Of a stretch of DNA of 64,000 bases, positions 15,714 through 23,763 are shown piece after piece. The notes under the pieces are model-generated. The model saw only the letters and a list, made by a program, of their open reading frames with translations, was not told the DNA's origin and did not search any database. Where the stretch lies: positions 124,001 to 188,000 of the forward strand of contig NZ_KQ948154.1 in NCBI RefSeq assembly GCF_001513955.1. The letters run 5' to 3'. Position numbers and translations under genes: made by a program. The DNA is from Streptomyces pseudovenezuelae (GTDB lineage: Bacteria; Actinomycetota; Actinomycetes; Streptomycetales; Streptomycetaceae). Every line of letters begins with the position of its first letter. The first letter of the stretch is position 1.

Positions 15714-16820
15714 CTACCGCTCGGTGGCCGCCAGCTGACCACAGGCCCCGTCGATCTCCTGTCCACGGGTGTCCCGGATCGTCACCGGTACTCCATGGGC
15801 GGCGATGGCCTCGACGAACGCCTTCTCGTCCTCGGGCCGGGAGGCGGTCCACTTGGACCCGGGGGTCGGGTTCAGCGGGATGAGGTTGACGTGCACGGGC
15901 TTGCCCTTGAGCAGCCGTCCGAGCCGGTCCCCCCGCCAGGCCTGGTCGTTGATGTCCCGGATGAGCGCGTACTCGATCGACAGCCGGCGCCCGCTCTTCT
16001 CGACGTACTCGAACCCTGCGTCGAGCACCTCGCGCACCTTCCACCGCGTGTTCACGGGGACGAGGGTGTCGCGCAGCTCGTCGTCGGGAGCGTGGAGCGA
16101 GATCGCGAGCCGGCACTTGAAGCCCTCGTCGGAGAACCGGTGAATGGCCGGCACGAGCCCGACGGTCGACACGGTGATGCCCCGCTGCGAGAGCCCGAGG
16201 CCGTCGGGAGCGGGATCGGTGAGCGCGCGGATGGACTGCGTCACCCGCTTGTAGTTGGCGAGCGGCTCGCCCATGCCCATGAAGACGATGTTGGAGAGCC
16301 GCGCGGGCCCGCCCGGCACCTCTCCGTCCCGGAGCGCCCGCATCCCGTCCACGATCTGATGCACGATCTCGGCGGTCGACAGATTCCGGTCAAGACCCGC
16401 CTGCCCGGTGGCACAGAAGGGGCAGTTCATCCCACACCCGGCCTGCGAGCTGATGCACATGGTCACCCGGTCCGGGTACCGCATCAGCACCGACTCCACG
16501 AGCGTCCCGTCGAACAGCCGCCACAGCGTCTTGCGCGTGGTCCCCTGGTCGGTCGACAGATGCCGTACGACGGTCATCAGCTCGGGAAGCAGCGCCTCCT
16601 GCAGCTTCCCTCGCGACCCGGCCGGGATGTCCGTCCACTCCGCCGGGTCGTGCGCGTACCGCGCGAAGTAGTGCTGCGAGAGCTGCTTGGCACGAAACGG
16701 CTTCTCCCCGATCCCCGCCACGACCTCCTTGCGCTCGGCGGGCGTGAGGTCGGCGAGATGCCGCGGCGGCTTCTGGGCTCCGCGGGGGGCGACGAAAGTG
16801 AGTTCTCCGGGCTTAGGCAT
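15714..16820 (-). CDS. rlmN: 23S rRNA (adenine-2503-C2) / tRNA adenine-37 methyltransferase
   Basis: This encodes 368 residues from the ATG at 16820. It is a radical-SAM enzyme with the CxxxCxxC cluster motif at C129, C133, C136 (CGMNCPFC). GMGEPLANY (SAM/'GGE'-like motif) follows, as does the second catalytic Cys at about 360 in DGACGQL. The Cys that carries the methyl group is the last of the pair at the C-terminus and in the radical site, as in E. coli RlmN. It methylates A2503 in the peptidyl-transferase centre and A37 in some tRNAs. The length is normal and the frame intact. Its C-terminal end lies against the thi riboswitch, so the two units are close but separate. Confidence 0.95.
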   Translation of the reverse strand: MPKPGELTFVAPRGAQKPPRHLADLTPAERKEVVAGIGEKPFRAKQLSQHYFARYAHDPAEWTDIPAGSRGKLQEALLPELMTVVRHLSTDQGTTRKTLWRLFDGTLVESVLMRYPDRVTMCISSQAGCGMNCPFCATGQAGLDRNLSTAEIVHQIVDGMRALRDGEVPGGPARLSNIVFMGMGEPLANYKRVTQSIRALTDPAPDGLGLSQRGITVSTVGLVPAIHRFSDEGFKCRLAISLHAPDDELRDTLVPVNTRWKVREVLDAGFEYVEKSGRRLSIEYALIRDINDQAWRGDRLGRLLKGKPVHVNLIPLNPTPGSKWTASRPEDEKAFVEAIAAHGVPVTIRDTRGQEIDGACGQLAATER

Positions 16821-16857
16821 AGCCCAACCAGTGTCGCAGATCATTCCGGAGTCGCGT

Positions 16858-17106
16858 TCAGAAGATCCACACGCCGAAGGCGGCGGCCGCCAGGCCGACG
16901 ATCACGAAGCAGCCGCCGGTGAGGGTGACCGGCAGGATCTGTCCGCGTCGGCGGGAGGGTTCCAGGCCCCGGTAGGTGCTGATCGCCGCGTACCCGCCGA
17001 TCAGGGCGGCGGCCGAACCGCACAGCAACAGCAGGTACCCGAAGAAGTCGACCCACGTGAGGGGATGGTGCGGGCTGGGAGTGAACACGGCCGCGAGGAG
17101 GATCAT
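16858..17106 (-). CDS. 82-residue membrane protein, paralogue 2 (putative immunity protein)
   Basis: This encodes 82 residues from the ATG at 17106, last gene of the four-gene operon. It has two hydrophobic segments (FFGYLLLLCGSAAALIGGYAA and VTLTGGCFVIVGLAAAAFGV) joined by a basic loop (EPSRRRG). The N-terminal block TPSPHHPLTWVDF is shared with the preceding gene (TPNPHHPYTWVMF), and both are 82 residues, so they are tandem paralogues. No known family recognised. Given its place behind a WXG100-type putative effector, a membrane immunity role is a reasonable hypothesis but is not shown. Confidence 0.7.
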   Translation of the reverse strand: MILLAAVFTPSPHHPLTWVDFFGYLLLLCGSAAALIGGYAAISTYRGLEPSRRRGQILPVTLTGGCFVIVGLAAAAFGVWIF

Positions 17107-17125
17107 CGGCCCTTCCCTCGCTGTC

Positions 17126-17374
17126 CTAGACCAGCGCGACACCGGCGTACCCGATGGCGAGCCCGACGGCGAGGATGAACGGTCCGATCACGAACGAACC
17201 CCATTTCCTCTCACCGGGTCCGCGCAGCAGCGTCACGGTCGCGTAGGCGCCGGTGACCGTGATCGCGCCCCCGAACACGAGCAGGAGGAACCCGAGGAAC
17301 ATGACCCAGGTGTAGGGATGGTGCGGGTTCGGGGTCCACACCGCGGCAAGCGTCACGTCGCTCAGAGCCCTCAC
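17126..17374 (-). CDS. 82-residue membrane protein, paralogue 1 (putative immunity protein)
   Basis: This encodes 82 residues from the ATG at 17374, overlapping the stop of the WXG100 protein by four bases (ATGA), which indicates coupled translation. Two hydrophobic segments (FLGFLLLVFGGAITVTGAYA and IGPFILAVGLAIGYAGVALV) surround a short basic loop. It shares TPxPHHPxTWV and a common GLA-x4-GV C-terminal pattern with its neighbour. Size, coupling and duplication resemble immunity genes following secreted toxins. Function otherwise unknown. Confidence 0.72.
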   Translation of the reverse strand: MRALSDVTLAAVWTPNPHHPYTWVMFLGFLLLVFGGAITVTGAYATVTLLRGPGERKWGSFVIGPFILAVGLAIGYAGVALV

Positions 17375-18495
17375 TGGTCCTTCTCGTCCTTCGCCAGTTG
17401 TTGAAGATCCGCCTCGATGCCGGAGCCGGCGGCGTACACAGTGGTGTTCAGGGTGGTGCCGACCGTGGTCGTGAACGCGCCGTCGGCGAGCTTGCCCCGG
17501 TCACTGAGGTGCTCGCCGCCCAGGCTGCCGTGTTGCTCCAGAGCATGGTTGACGCCGTGGTTCTGGGCGTTACCGAAGGCCCCCGTGGCCGCGTTGGTCA
17601 GGGCGTCCTGGGCGGTCGCCGCGCCACTCGCGCCGCCGACGGCGTCGGCCGTGTAACCGCCCGCCACGTTGCCGGCCGCACCGTTGAGGGTGGTGCCGAG
17701 GAGCCCCTCCCCGCGCAGGATGTCGCCCGCCGTTCCCGTGAGACGCGCTCCGACGGCGCCGGCGACCCCGCCGAACGCGGCTGTGCCGGCCGCGGCCCGG
17801 CTGCCGTAGGTGAGGTCGTCCCCGACGGTCACCGGCTGCCCGTGGGCCGCCTGGTTCAACATCATGCTTCCCGAGTCGGCGACGAAGTTGGTGGCGAAGG
17901 TCCCCGTGAACCTGGCGGTGAAGCGCCCGAGCCCGGAGAGCAGTTTCACCAGGTTCGCCGCCTTCTCCGCGCTCAGCGCGTCGCAGCGCTCCAACAGCCC
18001 GGCCACTCGCTCCGCGGCCGAGGTGAACAGCCCGACCAGGTCCACGATCTTGGCGACCCGCGCCGCCACCGCAGTGTTCGCGACGAGGTCGGAGACGAAA
18101 CCGGTGAAGAACGACAGCGCGACCCCGGCGATCTCCATCTCGGCGATCTCGACGCAGATGTCGATGATCTCCTTGTTGATCCCGTCGATCTCGTCCGCGT
18201 AGGACCGCAGGCCGTCGGCGACACGGTGGAAGTTGGCGGCGACGTCCTGGACGACCTTCTTCTGCTCGCCCCAGTGCCTCTCGAAGGCGTCCCGGGCGGC
18301 CCCGTGCCAGCCCTGCCGGTCGACCCCGGCGATCGCCGCGTCCACGGCCCGTACGACATCCGTCAGTTCGGTGCCCGTGGCGTCCCAGGAACGGGCGATG
18401 GCCCGGAGGGTGTCGCCGTCGCCGCCGGGGAGTTCCACACCCGCGGCCTGGAGGATCTCCAGGACCTTTCCGTCGATCCAGCTGTTGACGCTCAC
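17371..18495 (-). CDS. WXG100-type protein, putative type VII secretion effector
   Basis: This encodes 374 residues. The N-terminal 100 residues are helical with a central W-x-G (GWHGAARDAFERHW, about residue 63), the helix-turn-helix hallmark of WXG100/LXG-like secretion targets. A second helical region (residues about 115-185) contains amphipathic segments such as VALSFFTGFVSDLVANTAVA. The C-terminal half is rich in Gly/Ala with GxxxG-like spacing (AAFGGVAGAVGARLTGTAGD, and on to GNVAGGYTADAVGGASG), as in glycine-zipper membrane-active or pre-toxin regions. No enzymatic toxin motif is visible. Start overlaps the upstream EspC-like gene by four bases, and the end overlaps the first small membrane gene by four. 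Effector role is inferred. Confidence 0.75.
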   Translation of the reverse strand: MSVNSWIDGKVLEILQAAGVELPGGDGDTLRAIARSWDATGTELTDVVRAVDAAIAGVDRQGWHGAARDAFERHWGEQKKVVQDVAANFHRVADGLRSYADEIDGINKEIIDICVEIAEMEIAGVALSFFTGFVSDLVANTAVAARVAKIVDLVGLFTSAAERVAGLLERCDALSAEKAANLVKLLSGLGRFTARFTGTFATNFVADSGSMMLNQAAHGQPVTVGDDLTYGSRAAAGTAAFGGVAGAVGARLTGTAGDILRGEGLLGTTLNGAAGNVAGGYTADAVGGASGAATAQDALTNAATGAFGNAQNHGVNHALEQHGSLGGEHLSDRGKLADGAFTTTVGTTLNTTVYAAGSGIEADLQQLAKDEKDQ

Positions 18496-18821
18496 GGGCG
18501 GCCGCCCGAGGCCGCGGAGTGCAGATAGCCGAGGGCCGTCCGGTCCGAGTCCGTGTAGTGGGTGACGTTCAGCCGCAGCCGGTCGCCGTCGCTCCTGAGC
18601 ACGTCCGGAAGATGTCCGATCGCCTTGACGGTGTTCTCCAGCAGTTGCCGGTACTTCTCCGACGCCCCGTCGCAGATCCCCAGCAGCCCGAACGCCTGCC
18701 CGATCTCCGCGGCACTTCCCGAGAACGCCGCGATCGGCCCGGCGAGGCCCGTCGCCTCCCGGTCGAACCGCCCCGCAAGCTCCGTCAGCGTCTCGGGGTC
18801 CACCCCGAACTGCTCGCTCAT
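18492..18821 (-). CDS. EspC-like type VII secretion-associated protein
   Basis: This encodes 109 residues from the ATG at 18821, with a GGGGGAG ribosome site. The protein is all-helical: FGVDPETLTELAGRFDREA, then a middle helix around AAEIGQAFG, and the C-terminal LRLNVTHYTDSDRTAL. That end matches the 'L..x..x.Y..xD' pattern of EspC/ESX secretion-associated proteins. First gene of the operon, coupled to the larger WXG100 protein. It would serve as secretion partner or chaperone of that protein. The secretion machine itself (EccC and others) is not in the window. Confidence 0.72.
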   Translation of the reverse strand: MSEQFGVDPETLTELAGRFDREATGLAGPIAAFSGSAAEIGQAFGLLGICDGASEKYRQLLENTVKAIGHLPDVLRSDGDRLRLNVTHYTDSDRTALGYLHSAASGGRP

Positions 18822-18982
18822 CCCGCTCCCCCGTTCGAAAACCGACGCGACGGTCAGCATCCCGGACGAGATCCCGCGAAAACGGCTCCTTTTACGTGGG
18901 CGAAGCAAGGTCTGACCCACAATTTGCGTCGTCCCGGCCTGCGCTATGCCGAACCTGGGGAAATGCAAAAGGGACATGCAAA

Positions 18983-19008
18983 GGGGCGACAGCCGTCGCT
19001 GCCGCCCC
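18983..19008 (-). terminator. Terminator after cdsA
   Basis: GGGGCGACAGC (18983-18993) and GCTGCCGCCCC (18998-19008) pair over 11 bases with one wobble and a 4-base loop, 18 bases beyond the cdsA stop. Confidence 0.7.
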
Positions 19009-19025
19009 TCCACCACGGTCGTACG

Positions 19026-20180
19026 TCAGCCGCTGCCCACGAACAGCACCAGCAGCAGCCATACCACGGGAGCCGTGGGCAGCAGGGAGTCCAAGCGGTC
19101 CATGATGCCGCCGTGGCCCGGCAGCAGCGTGCCCATGTCCTTGATGCCGAGGTCCCGTTTGATCATCGACTCGCCGAGGTCGCCCAGGGTCGCGCTGGCC
19201 GCGACCGCGAGGCCCAGGAGCAGGCCCTGCCACCAGGTGCCGTCGTCGATCAGGAACTCCATGCACAGCGCGCCCGCCGCCATCGCGAACGCCACCGCTC
19301 CGACCAGGCCCTCGCGGGTCTTGCCGGGGCTGATGCGCGGCGCGAGCTTGTGGGTGCCGAAGCGCCAGCCGACCGCGTACGCGCCGGTGTCGCTGACGAC
19401 GGTCAGGAGCAGGAAGGTCAGGACGCGGGACGCCCCGTCCTCGGCCGCGAGCATCATCGCGACGAACGTGGCCAGGAACGGGACGTAGAACGCCGCGAAG
19501 ACGCCCGCCGTGACGTCCTTGAGGTAGCCCTCCGGCGGTTCCGTCATCCGCCAGACGAGGACCGCGAGTGCCGTGAGCGCCATGGCGACCCAGGCGCCCT
19601 CCGCGCCCCGGACGTACCCCGAGACGACCATCGCGGCTCCGCCGAGCGCCAGTGGCACGAGCGGCGCCTTGATGCCCTTGCGCTCCTCCAGCCGCTTCGT
19701 CAGCTCCCACAGCCCGACGACGACGGCGACCGTTATCACGCCGACGAACGCGGCCTTGACGAAGAACAGCGACGCGATGATCACCGCACCGAGTCCGACC
19801 CCGACCCCTATGGCCGCACCCAGGTCCCGCCCCGCGCTCTTCTTCTGCGGCGCGGGCGCCGGCTGCGAGGAGTCGGGCATGGGCTCCGGATTCTGCTTCT
19901 GCGGTGCCGCCGGGTAGGGCTGCGCCGGTGCGGTCTCTTCACGGAACGTGTCGTCCCGGAACAAGGGACCGCTCAGCCGAGCGGTCCCCCGGTCGTCATC
20001 CTGGTCGTCGCCGTACCGGGGTACAGCGGGTCCGTCGGGCACGATGGGCATGGGGCGAGTGTGCTGCGCGTCATGCGCATCGTACGCGGGACCCGCCGGG
20101 GCAGCCCCCTGGACAGGCCCCTGGTCGGACGGCCCCCAGTACCCGGCGTGTGGCGGAGTCGCCCAGGAAGAGTCGTTCAT
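19026..20180 (-). CDS. cdsA: Phosphatidate cytidylyltransferase
   Basis: This encodes 384 residues. It makes CDP-diacylglycerol from phosphatidate and CTP, the branch point of phospholipid synthesis. The N-terminal 120 residues are polar, Gln/Pro/Asp-rich and cytosolic, an extension common in Streptomyces. About eight membrane segments follow. The family signature lies near the C-terminus: LGDLGESMIKRDLGIKDMG, then PGHGGIMDRLDSL, whose Asp residues bind Mg-CTP. The ATG overlaps the stop of frr by one base (TGATG), so the two are translated together in the tsf-pyrH-frr-cdsA group. A terminator follows. Confidence 0.95.
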   Translation of the reverse strand: MNDSSWATPPHAGYWGPSDQGPVQGAAPAGPAYDAHDAQHTRPMPIVPDGPAVPRYGDDQDDDRGTARLSGPLFRDDTFREETAPAQPYPAAPQKQNPEPMPDSSQPAPAPQKKSAGRDLGAAIGVGVGLGAVIIASLFFVKAAFVGVITVAVVVGLWELTKRLEERKGIKAPLVPLALGGAAMVVSGYVRGAEGAWVAMALTALAVLVWRMTEPPEGYLKDVTAGVFAAFYVPFLATFVAMMLAAEDGASRVLTFLLLTVVSDTGAYAVGWRFGTHKLAPRISPGKTREGLVGAVAFAMAAGALCMEFLIDDGTWWQGLLLGLAVAASATLGDLGESMIKRDLGIKDMGTLLPGHGGIMDRLDSLLPTAPVVWLLLVLFVGSG

Positions 20181-20737
20181 CAGACCTCGAGCAGCTCCGC
20201 TTCCTTGTGCTTCAGGAGCTCGTCCACCTGGGCGACGTACTTGTGCGTCGCGTCGTCGAGCTCCTTCTCCGCACGGCGGCCCTCGTCCTCGCCGACCTCG
20301 CCGTCCTTGACGAGCTTGTCGATCGAGTCCTTGGCCTTGCGGCGGACGGAGCGGATGGACACCCGGGAGTCCTCGGCCTTGGCCTTGGCGACCTTGATGT
20401 AGTCGCGGCGGCGCTCCTCGGTGAGCTCGGGGAACACCACGCGAATGATGTTGCCGTCGTTGCTCGGGTTGACGCCCAGGTCGGAGTCGCGGATCGCCTG
20501 TTCGATGTTGCGCAGGGCGGTCTTGTCGAACGGGGTCACCACGGCCATGCGCGGCTCCGGCACGGAGAACGAAGCCAGCTGGTTGATCGGCGTCGGCGCG
20601 CCGTAGTAGTCGGCCACGATCTTGTTGAACATCGCCGGGTGCGCACGACCGGTGCGGATCGCGGCGAAGTCCTCCTTGGCGACCACGACGGCCTTCTCCA
20701 TCTTCTCCTCGGCCTCGAGGAGGGTCTCTTCGATCAC
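20180..20737 (-). CDS. frr: Ribosome recycling factor
   Basis: This encodes 185 residues from the GTG at 20737, with AGGAG upstream; 185 is the usual length. Recognisable segments are IRTGRAHPAMFNKI, YYGAPTPINQLAS, VPEPRMAVVTPFDK and ERRRDYIKVAKAKAEDSRVS, the coiled three-helix bundle and beta-domain of RRF. With EF-G it splits post-termination ribosomes. It lies between pyrH and cdsA and is co-translated with cdsA. Confidence 0.97.
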   Translation of the reverse strand: MIEETLLEAEEKMEKAVVVAKEDFAAIRTGRAHPAMFNKIVADYYGAPTPINQLASFSVPEPRMAVVTPFDKTALRNIEQAIRDSDLGVNPSNDGNIIRVVFPELTEERRRDYIKVAKAKAEDSRVSIRSVRRKAKDSIDKLVKDGEVGEDEGRRAEKELDDATHKYVAQVDELLKHKEAELLEV

Positions 20738-20856
20738 CACTTGCTCCTGCGTGTCTTGAGTAGGCCCGGCTGCTGTTCCATGTGCCTGGGGGCGGCGGCC
20801 GGCTGCGTCGCGTCTTCTTCCTGCACGGTTCCCGACCGGCAGGACATTGTCCATCC

Positions 20857-20873
20857 CCCGGTCAGGGACCGGG
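20857..20873 (-). terminator. Short hairpin between pyrH and frr
   Basis: CCCGGTC (20857-20863) and GACCGGG (20867-20873) form a perfect 7-bp stem with a 3-base loop, 13 bases after the pyrH stop. It may attenuate or process the pyrH-frr transcript rather than end it. Confidence 0.4.
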
Positions 20874-20885
20874 TCTGTCCCCGGG

Positions 20886-21644
20886 TCAGTCCCGGCTGCC
20901 CTGCTCACCCACAAGCGTGCCGATCTTCTCACCCTTGACGGCTCGTGCGATGTTTCCCTCCGCCAGGAGTTCGAACACCAGGATCGGGAGCTTGTTGTCG
21001 CGGCAGAGCGTGACCGCCGTGGCGTCGGCGACCTTCAGGTCACGGGTGATGACCTCGCCGTATCCGAGGGAGTCGAACTTGACCGCGTCGGGGTTGGTCT
21101 TCGGGTCGGAGTCGTAGACCCCGTCCACGCCGTTCTTGCCCATCAGCAGCGCCTCGGCGTCGATCTCCAGGGCGCGCTGCGCGGCGGTGGTGTCGGTGGA
21201 GAAGTACGGCATGCCCATACCGGCGCCGAAGATGACCACGCGGCCCTTCTCCAGGTGGCGCACGGCACGCAGCGGGATGTACGGCTCGGCGACCTGGCCC
21301 ATGGTGATGGCGGTCTGCACCCGGCTGTCGATGCCCTCCTTCTCCAGGAAGTCCTGGAGGGCCAGGCAGTTCATCACGGTGCCCAGCATGCCCATGTAGT
21401 CCGAGCGGGCGCGGTCCATGCCGCGCTGCTGGAGCTCGGCACCTCGGAAGAAGTTGCCGCCGCCGATGACGACGGCGATCTCGGCGCCGTCCCGGACGAC
21501 GGCGGCGATCTCACGAGCGATCTTGTGCACCACGTCGGGGTCCACACCCAGGCCCCCGCCACCGGCGAACGCCTCTCCGGACAGCTTCAGCAGAAACCGG
21601 CCGCGCACTTTGCCGTCGTCGCTCTTCTGGGCCTTGGTGGTCAT
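20886..21644 (-). CDS. pyrH: UMP kinase
   Basis: This encodes 252 residues from the ATG at 21644. It phosphorylates UMP to UDP with ATP. It belongs to the amino-acid-kinase fold: FLLKLSGEAF at the start, VVIGGGNFFRG (phosphate loop), YMGMLGTVMNCLALQDFLE, and GRVVIFGAGMGMPYFSTDT in the nucleotide site. An extra 15 upstream codons are open but have no similarity. It is separated from tsf by a strong hairpin and followed by frr. Confidence 0.97.
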   Translation of the reverse strand: MTTKAQKSDDGKVRGRFLLKLSGEAFAGGGGLGVDPDVVHKIAREIAAVVRDGAEIAVVIGGGNFFRGAELQQRGMDRARSDYMGMLGTVMNCLALQDFLEKEGIDSRVQTAITMGQVAEPYIPLRAVRHLEKGRVVIFGAGMGMPYFSTDTTAAQRALEIDAEALLMGKNGVDGVYDSDPKTNPDAVKFDSLGYGEVITRDLKVADATAVTLCRDNKLPILVFELLAEGNIARAVKGEKIGTLVGEQGSRD

Positions 21645-21680
21645 GGGGATCCCGCCTCTTTCACCTGTTGCACATACGAA

Positions 21681-21733
21681 GAAGGCCACTGCCGGTGGGA
21701 ACTGGTTCGCATCCCATGCGCGGCAATGGCCTC
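21681..21733 (-). terminator. Long hairpin between tsf and pyrH
   Basis: GAAGGCCACTGCCG (21681-21694) pairs with CGGCAATGGCCTCC (21721-21734 approximately) with two wobbles. An inner TGGGA/TCCCA pair extends the stem. It lies between the tsf stop and the pyrH start and should end or reduce readthrough from the rpsB-tsf unit. Confidence 0.75.
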
Positions 21734-21832
21734 CTCGTCAGATCTGCTGTCGTCCGCCACACGCGTGCGTGGCGGCGTACCGGACGACTGCTGACGACCC
21801 TATCGGGCCCGCGCGTCGCTCGCGGTACGGAC

Positions 21833-22669
21833 TCAGATGCCGACCTTGATACGCGTGAAGCGCTTCAGGGTGACACCGGCCTCGTCCAGGACCTTCTGGA
21901 CGGACTTCTTGTTGTCGAGCGCGTACGGCTGACCGAGCAGCGTGGCGTCCTTGAAGAAGCCGTTGAGGCGACCCTCGACGATCTTCGGCAGGGCGGCCTC
22001 GGGCTTGCCCTCGGCGCGGGTGGTCTCCTCGGCGACGCGACGCTCGGACTCGACGACCTCGGCCGGCACGTCTTCCTTGGAGAGGTACTTCGGCGCGAAG
22101 GCGGCGATGTGCTGCGCGACACCGCGGGCGACCTCGGCGTTCGGCTTGTCCAGCTCGACGAGGACACCGATCTGCGGGGGCAGGTCGGGCATCGTGCGGT
22201 GCATGTACGCGGTCACGAAGCCGTCGGCGAACTGCGCGAAGCGGTCCAGGACGATCTTCTCGCCGAGGTTGGCGTTGGCCTCGTCCACGAACGCCTGGAC
22301 GGTCTTGCCGGCCTCGATCTCGGAGGCGAGCAGGGCCTCCAGGTCGGCCGGGGAGGTCGCGGCGACGTGCTCGGCGATCTGGTTGGCGACGGCCTGGAAC
22401 TTCTCGCCCTTGGCGACGAAGTCCGTCTCGCACTTCAGCTCGACCAGGACGCCGGAGGAGTTGTCGTCGGCGATGATCGAGACCACGGCGCCGTTCTCGG
22501 CGGAGCGGCCCTCGCGCTTGGCGACGCCCTTCTGGCCCTTGATCCGGAGCGCCTCGACAGCCTTCTCGACGTCGCCCTCGGCCTCGTCCAGCGCCTTCTT
22601 GCAGTCCATCATGCCGGCGCCCGTGAGCTCACGGAGCTTCTTGACGTCGGCGGCGGTGTAGTTCGCCAT
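21833..22669 (-). CDS. tsf: Elongation factor Ts
   Basis: This encodes 278 residues. MANYTAADVKKLRELTGAGM then DCKKALDEA, and KREGRSAENGAVVSI are the UBA-like N-terminal domain and the start of the core that exchanges GDP for GTP on EF-Tu. LVELKCETDFVAK contains the conserved TDFV that contacts EF-Tu. The length is typical for actinobacteria (no long coiled coil). It follows rpsB with a hairpin between them, as in most bacteria. Confidence 0.97.
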   Translation of the reverse strand: MANYTAADVKKLRELTGAGMMDCKKALDEAEGDVEKAVEALRIKGQKGVAKREGRSAENGAVVSIIADDNSSGVLVELKCETDFVAKGEKFQAVANQIAEHVAATSPADLEALLASEIEAGKTVQAFVDEANANLGEKIVLDRFAQFADGFVTAYMHRTMPDLPPQIGVLVELDKPNAEVARGVAQHIAAFAPKYLSKEDVPAEVVESERRVAEETTRAEGKPEAALPKIVEGRLNGFFKDATLLGQPYALDNKKSVQKVLDEAGVTLKRFTRIKVGI

Positions 22670-22771
22670 GAGTCTGTGAATCTTTCTCGAAGTCTGGAAG
22701 ATCGAAGATCTACGGGGTCTACGGCCCCCATCTAGCCCGGGGCCGCCGACTCTCCGCTGACCTACGGGTGA

Positions 22772-22808
22772 ACGGCGGGAGCGGAGTCAGTGCCCCCGCT
22801 CCCGCCGT
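22772..22808 (-). terminator. Hairpin between rpsB and tsf
   Basis: ACGGCGGGAGCGG (22772-22784) and CCGCTCCCGCCGT (22796-22808) form a perfect 13-bp stem with an 11-base loop, 20 bases after the rpsB stop. Partial termination here would set the S2 to EF-Ts ratio. Confidence 0.8.
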
Positions 22809-22827
22809 CACCCCTGACGCTGACGGG

Positions 22828-23763
22828 TCAGGCCTGCTCGGCGTCCGCGGCCGGAGCGGCCTCGGCGGGAGCCTCGGCGGCCGGAGCCTCGGCCGCGGGG
22901 GCCTCCTCGGCGGCCGGGGCCTCAGCGGCGGGAGCCTCAGCGGCCTCCGCGGCGGGAGCCTCAGCAGCCGGGGTCTCCTCGGCCTTCTTCTCGCCACCCT
23001 CGAGCAGGTCGCGCTCCCACTCGGCGAGCGGCTCGCCGGCGGCCTTCTCGCCCTTGTCACCGGTGGCGACGCGCGAGCGGCTGATGAGGCCCTCGGCGAC
23101 GGCGTCGGCGATCACACGGGTGAGCAGGGTGACGGAGCGGATCGCGTCGTCGTTGCCCGGGATCTTGTAGTCGACCTCGTCGGGGTCGCAGTTGGTGTCG
23201 AGGATCGCGACGACCGGGATGTTGAGCTTCCGGGCCTCGCCGACCGCGATGTGCTCCTTCTTGGTGTCCACGATCCAGACGGCGCTGGGCACCTTCTGCA
23301 TCTCGCGGATACCACCGAGGGTCTTCTCGAGCTTGGCCTTCTCGCGCGAGAGGACCAGGAGCTCCTTCTTGGTCAGACCCGAGGCGGCGACGTCCTCGAA
23401 GTCGATCTGCTCAAGCTCCTTGAGGCGCTGCAGACGCTTGTAGACGGTCGAGAAGTTGGTGAGCATGCCGCCCAGCCAGCGCTGGTTGACGTAGGGCATG
23501 CCGACGCGGGTGGCCTGCTCGGCGATGGCCTCCTGCGCCTGCTTCTTCGTGCCGACGAACATGACCGTGCCGCCGTGGGCGACGGTCTCCTTGACGAACT
23601 CGTAGGCGCGGTCGATGTACGACAGCGACTGGAGCAGGTCGATGATGTAGATGCCGTTGCGCTCCGTGAAGATGAAGCGCTTCATCTTCGGGTTCCAACG
23701 ACGGGTCTGGTGACCGAAGTGGACGCCGCTTTCCAGCAGCTCCCGCATCGTGACGACGGCCAT
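22828..23763 (-). CDS. rpsB: 30S ribosomal protein S2 with low-complexity tail
   Basis: This encodes 311 residues from the ATG at 23763, with AAGGAGA upstream. MAVVTMRELLESGVHFGHQT then RRWNPKMKRFIF is the S2 N-terminus. VNQRWLGGMLTNF and NIPVVAILDTNCDPDEVDY complete the domain. The last 50 or so residues are an Ala/Pro/Glu tail built from repeats of AAEAP and EAPAAE, absent from E. coli S2 (241 residues). Such acidic tails occur in Streptomyces S2 but their length varies. S2 binds the head-body junction of the 30S subunit. Confidence 0.95.
   Translation of the reverse strand: MAVVTMRELLESGVHFGHQTRRWNPKMKRFIFTERNGIYIIDLLQSLSYIDRAYEFVKETVAHGGTVMFVGTKKQAQEAIAEQATRVGMPYVNQRWLGGMLTNFSTVYKRLQRLKELEQIDFEDVAASGLTKKELLVLSREKAKLEKTLGGIREMQKVPSAVWIVDTKKEHIAVGEARKLNIPVVAILDTNCDPDEVDYKIPGNDDAIRSVTLLTRVIADAVAEGLISRSRVATGDKGEKAAGEPLAEWERDLLEGGEKKAEETPAAEAPAAEAAEAPAAEAPAAEEAPAAEAPAAEAPAEAAPAADAEQA

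Noticed and set aside
16858..18821. Complete type VII secretion system
   Set aside because: Only a putative substrate set is present. No EccB/C/D/E or mycosin gene lies in the window, so export would depend on a system elsewhere.
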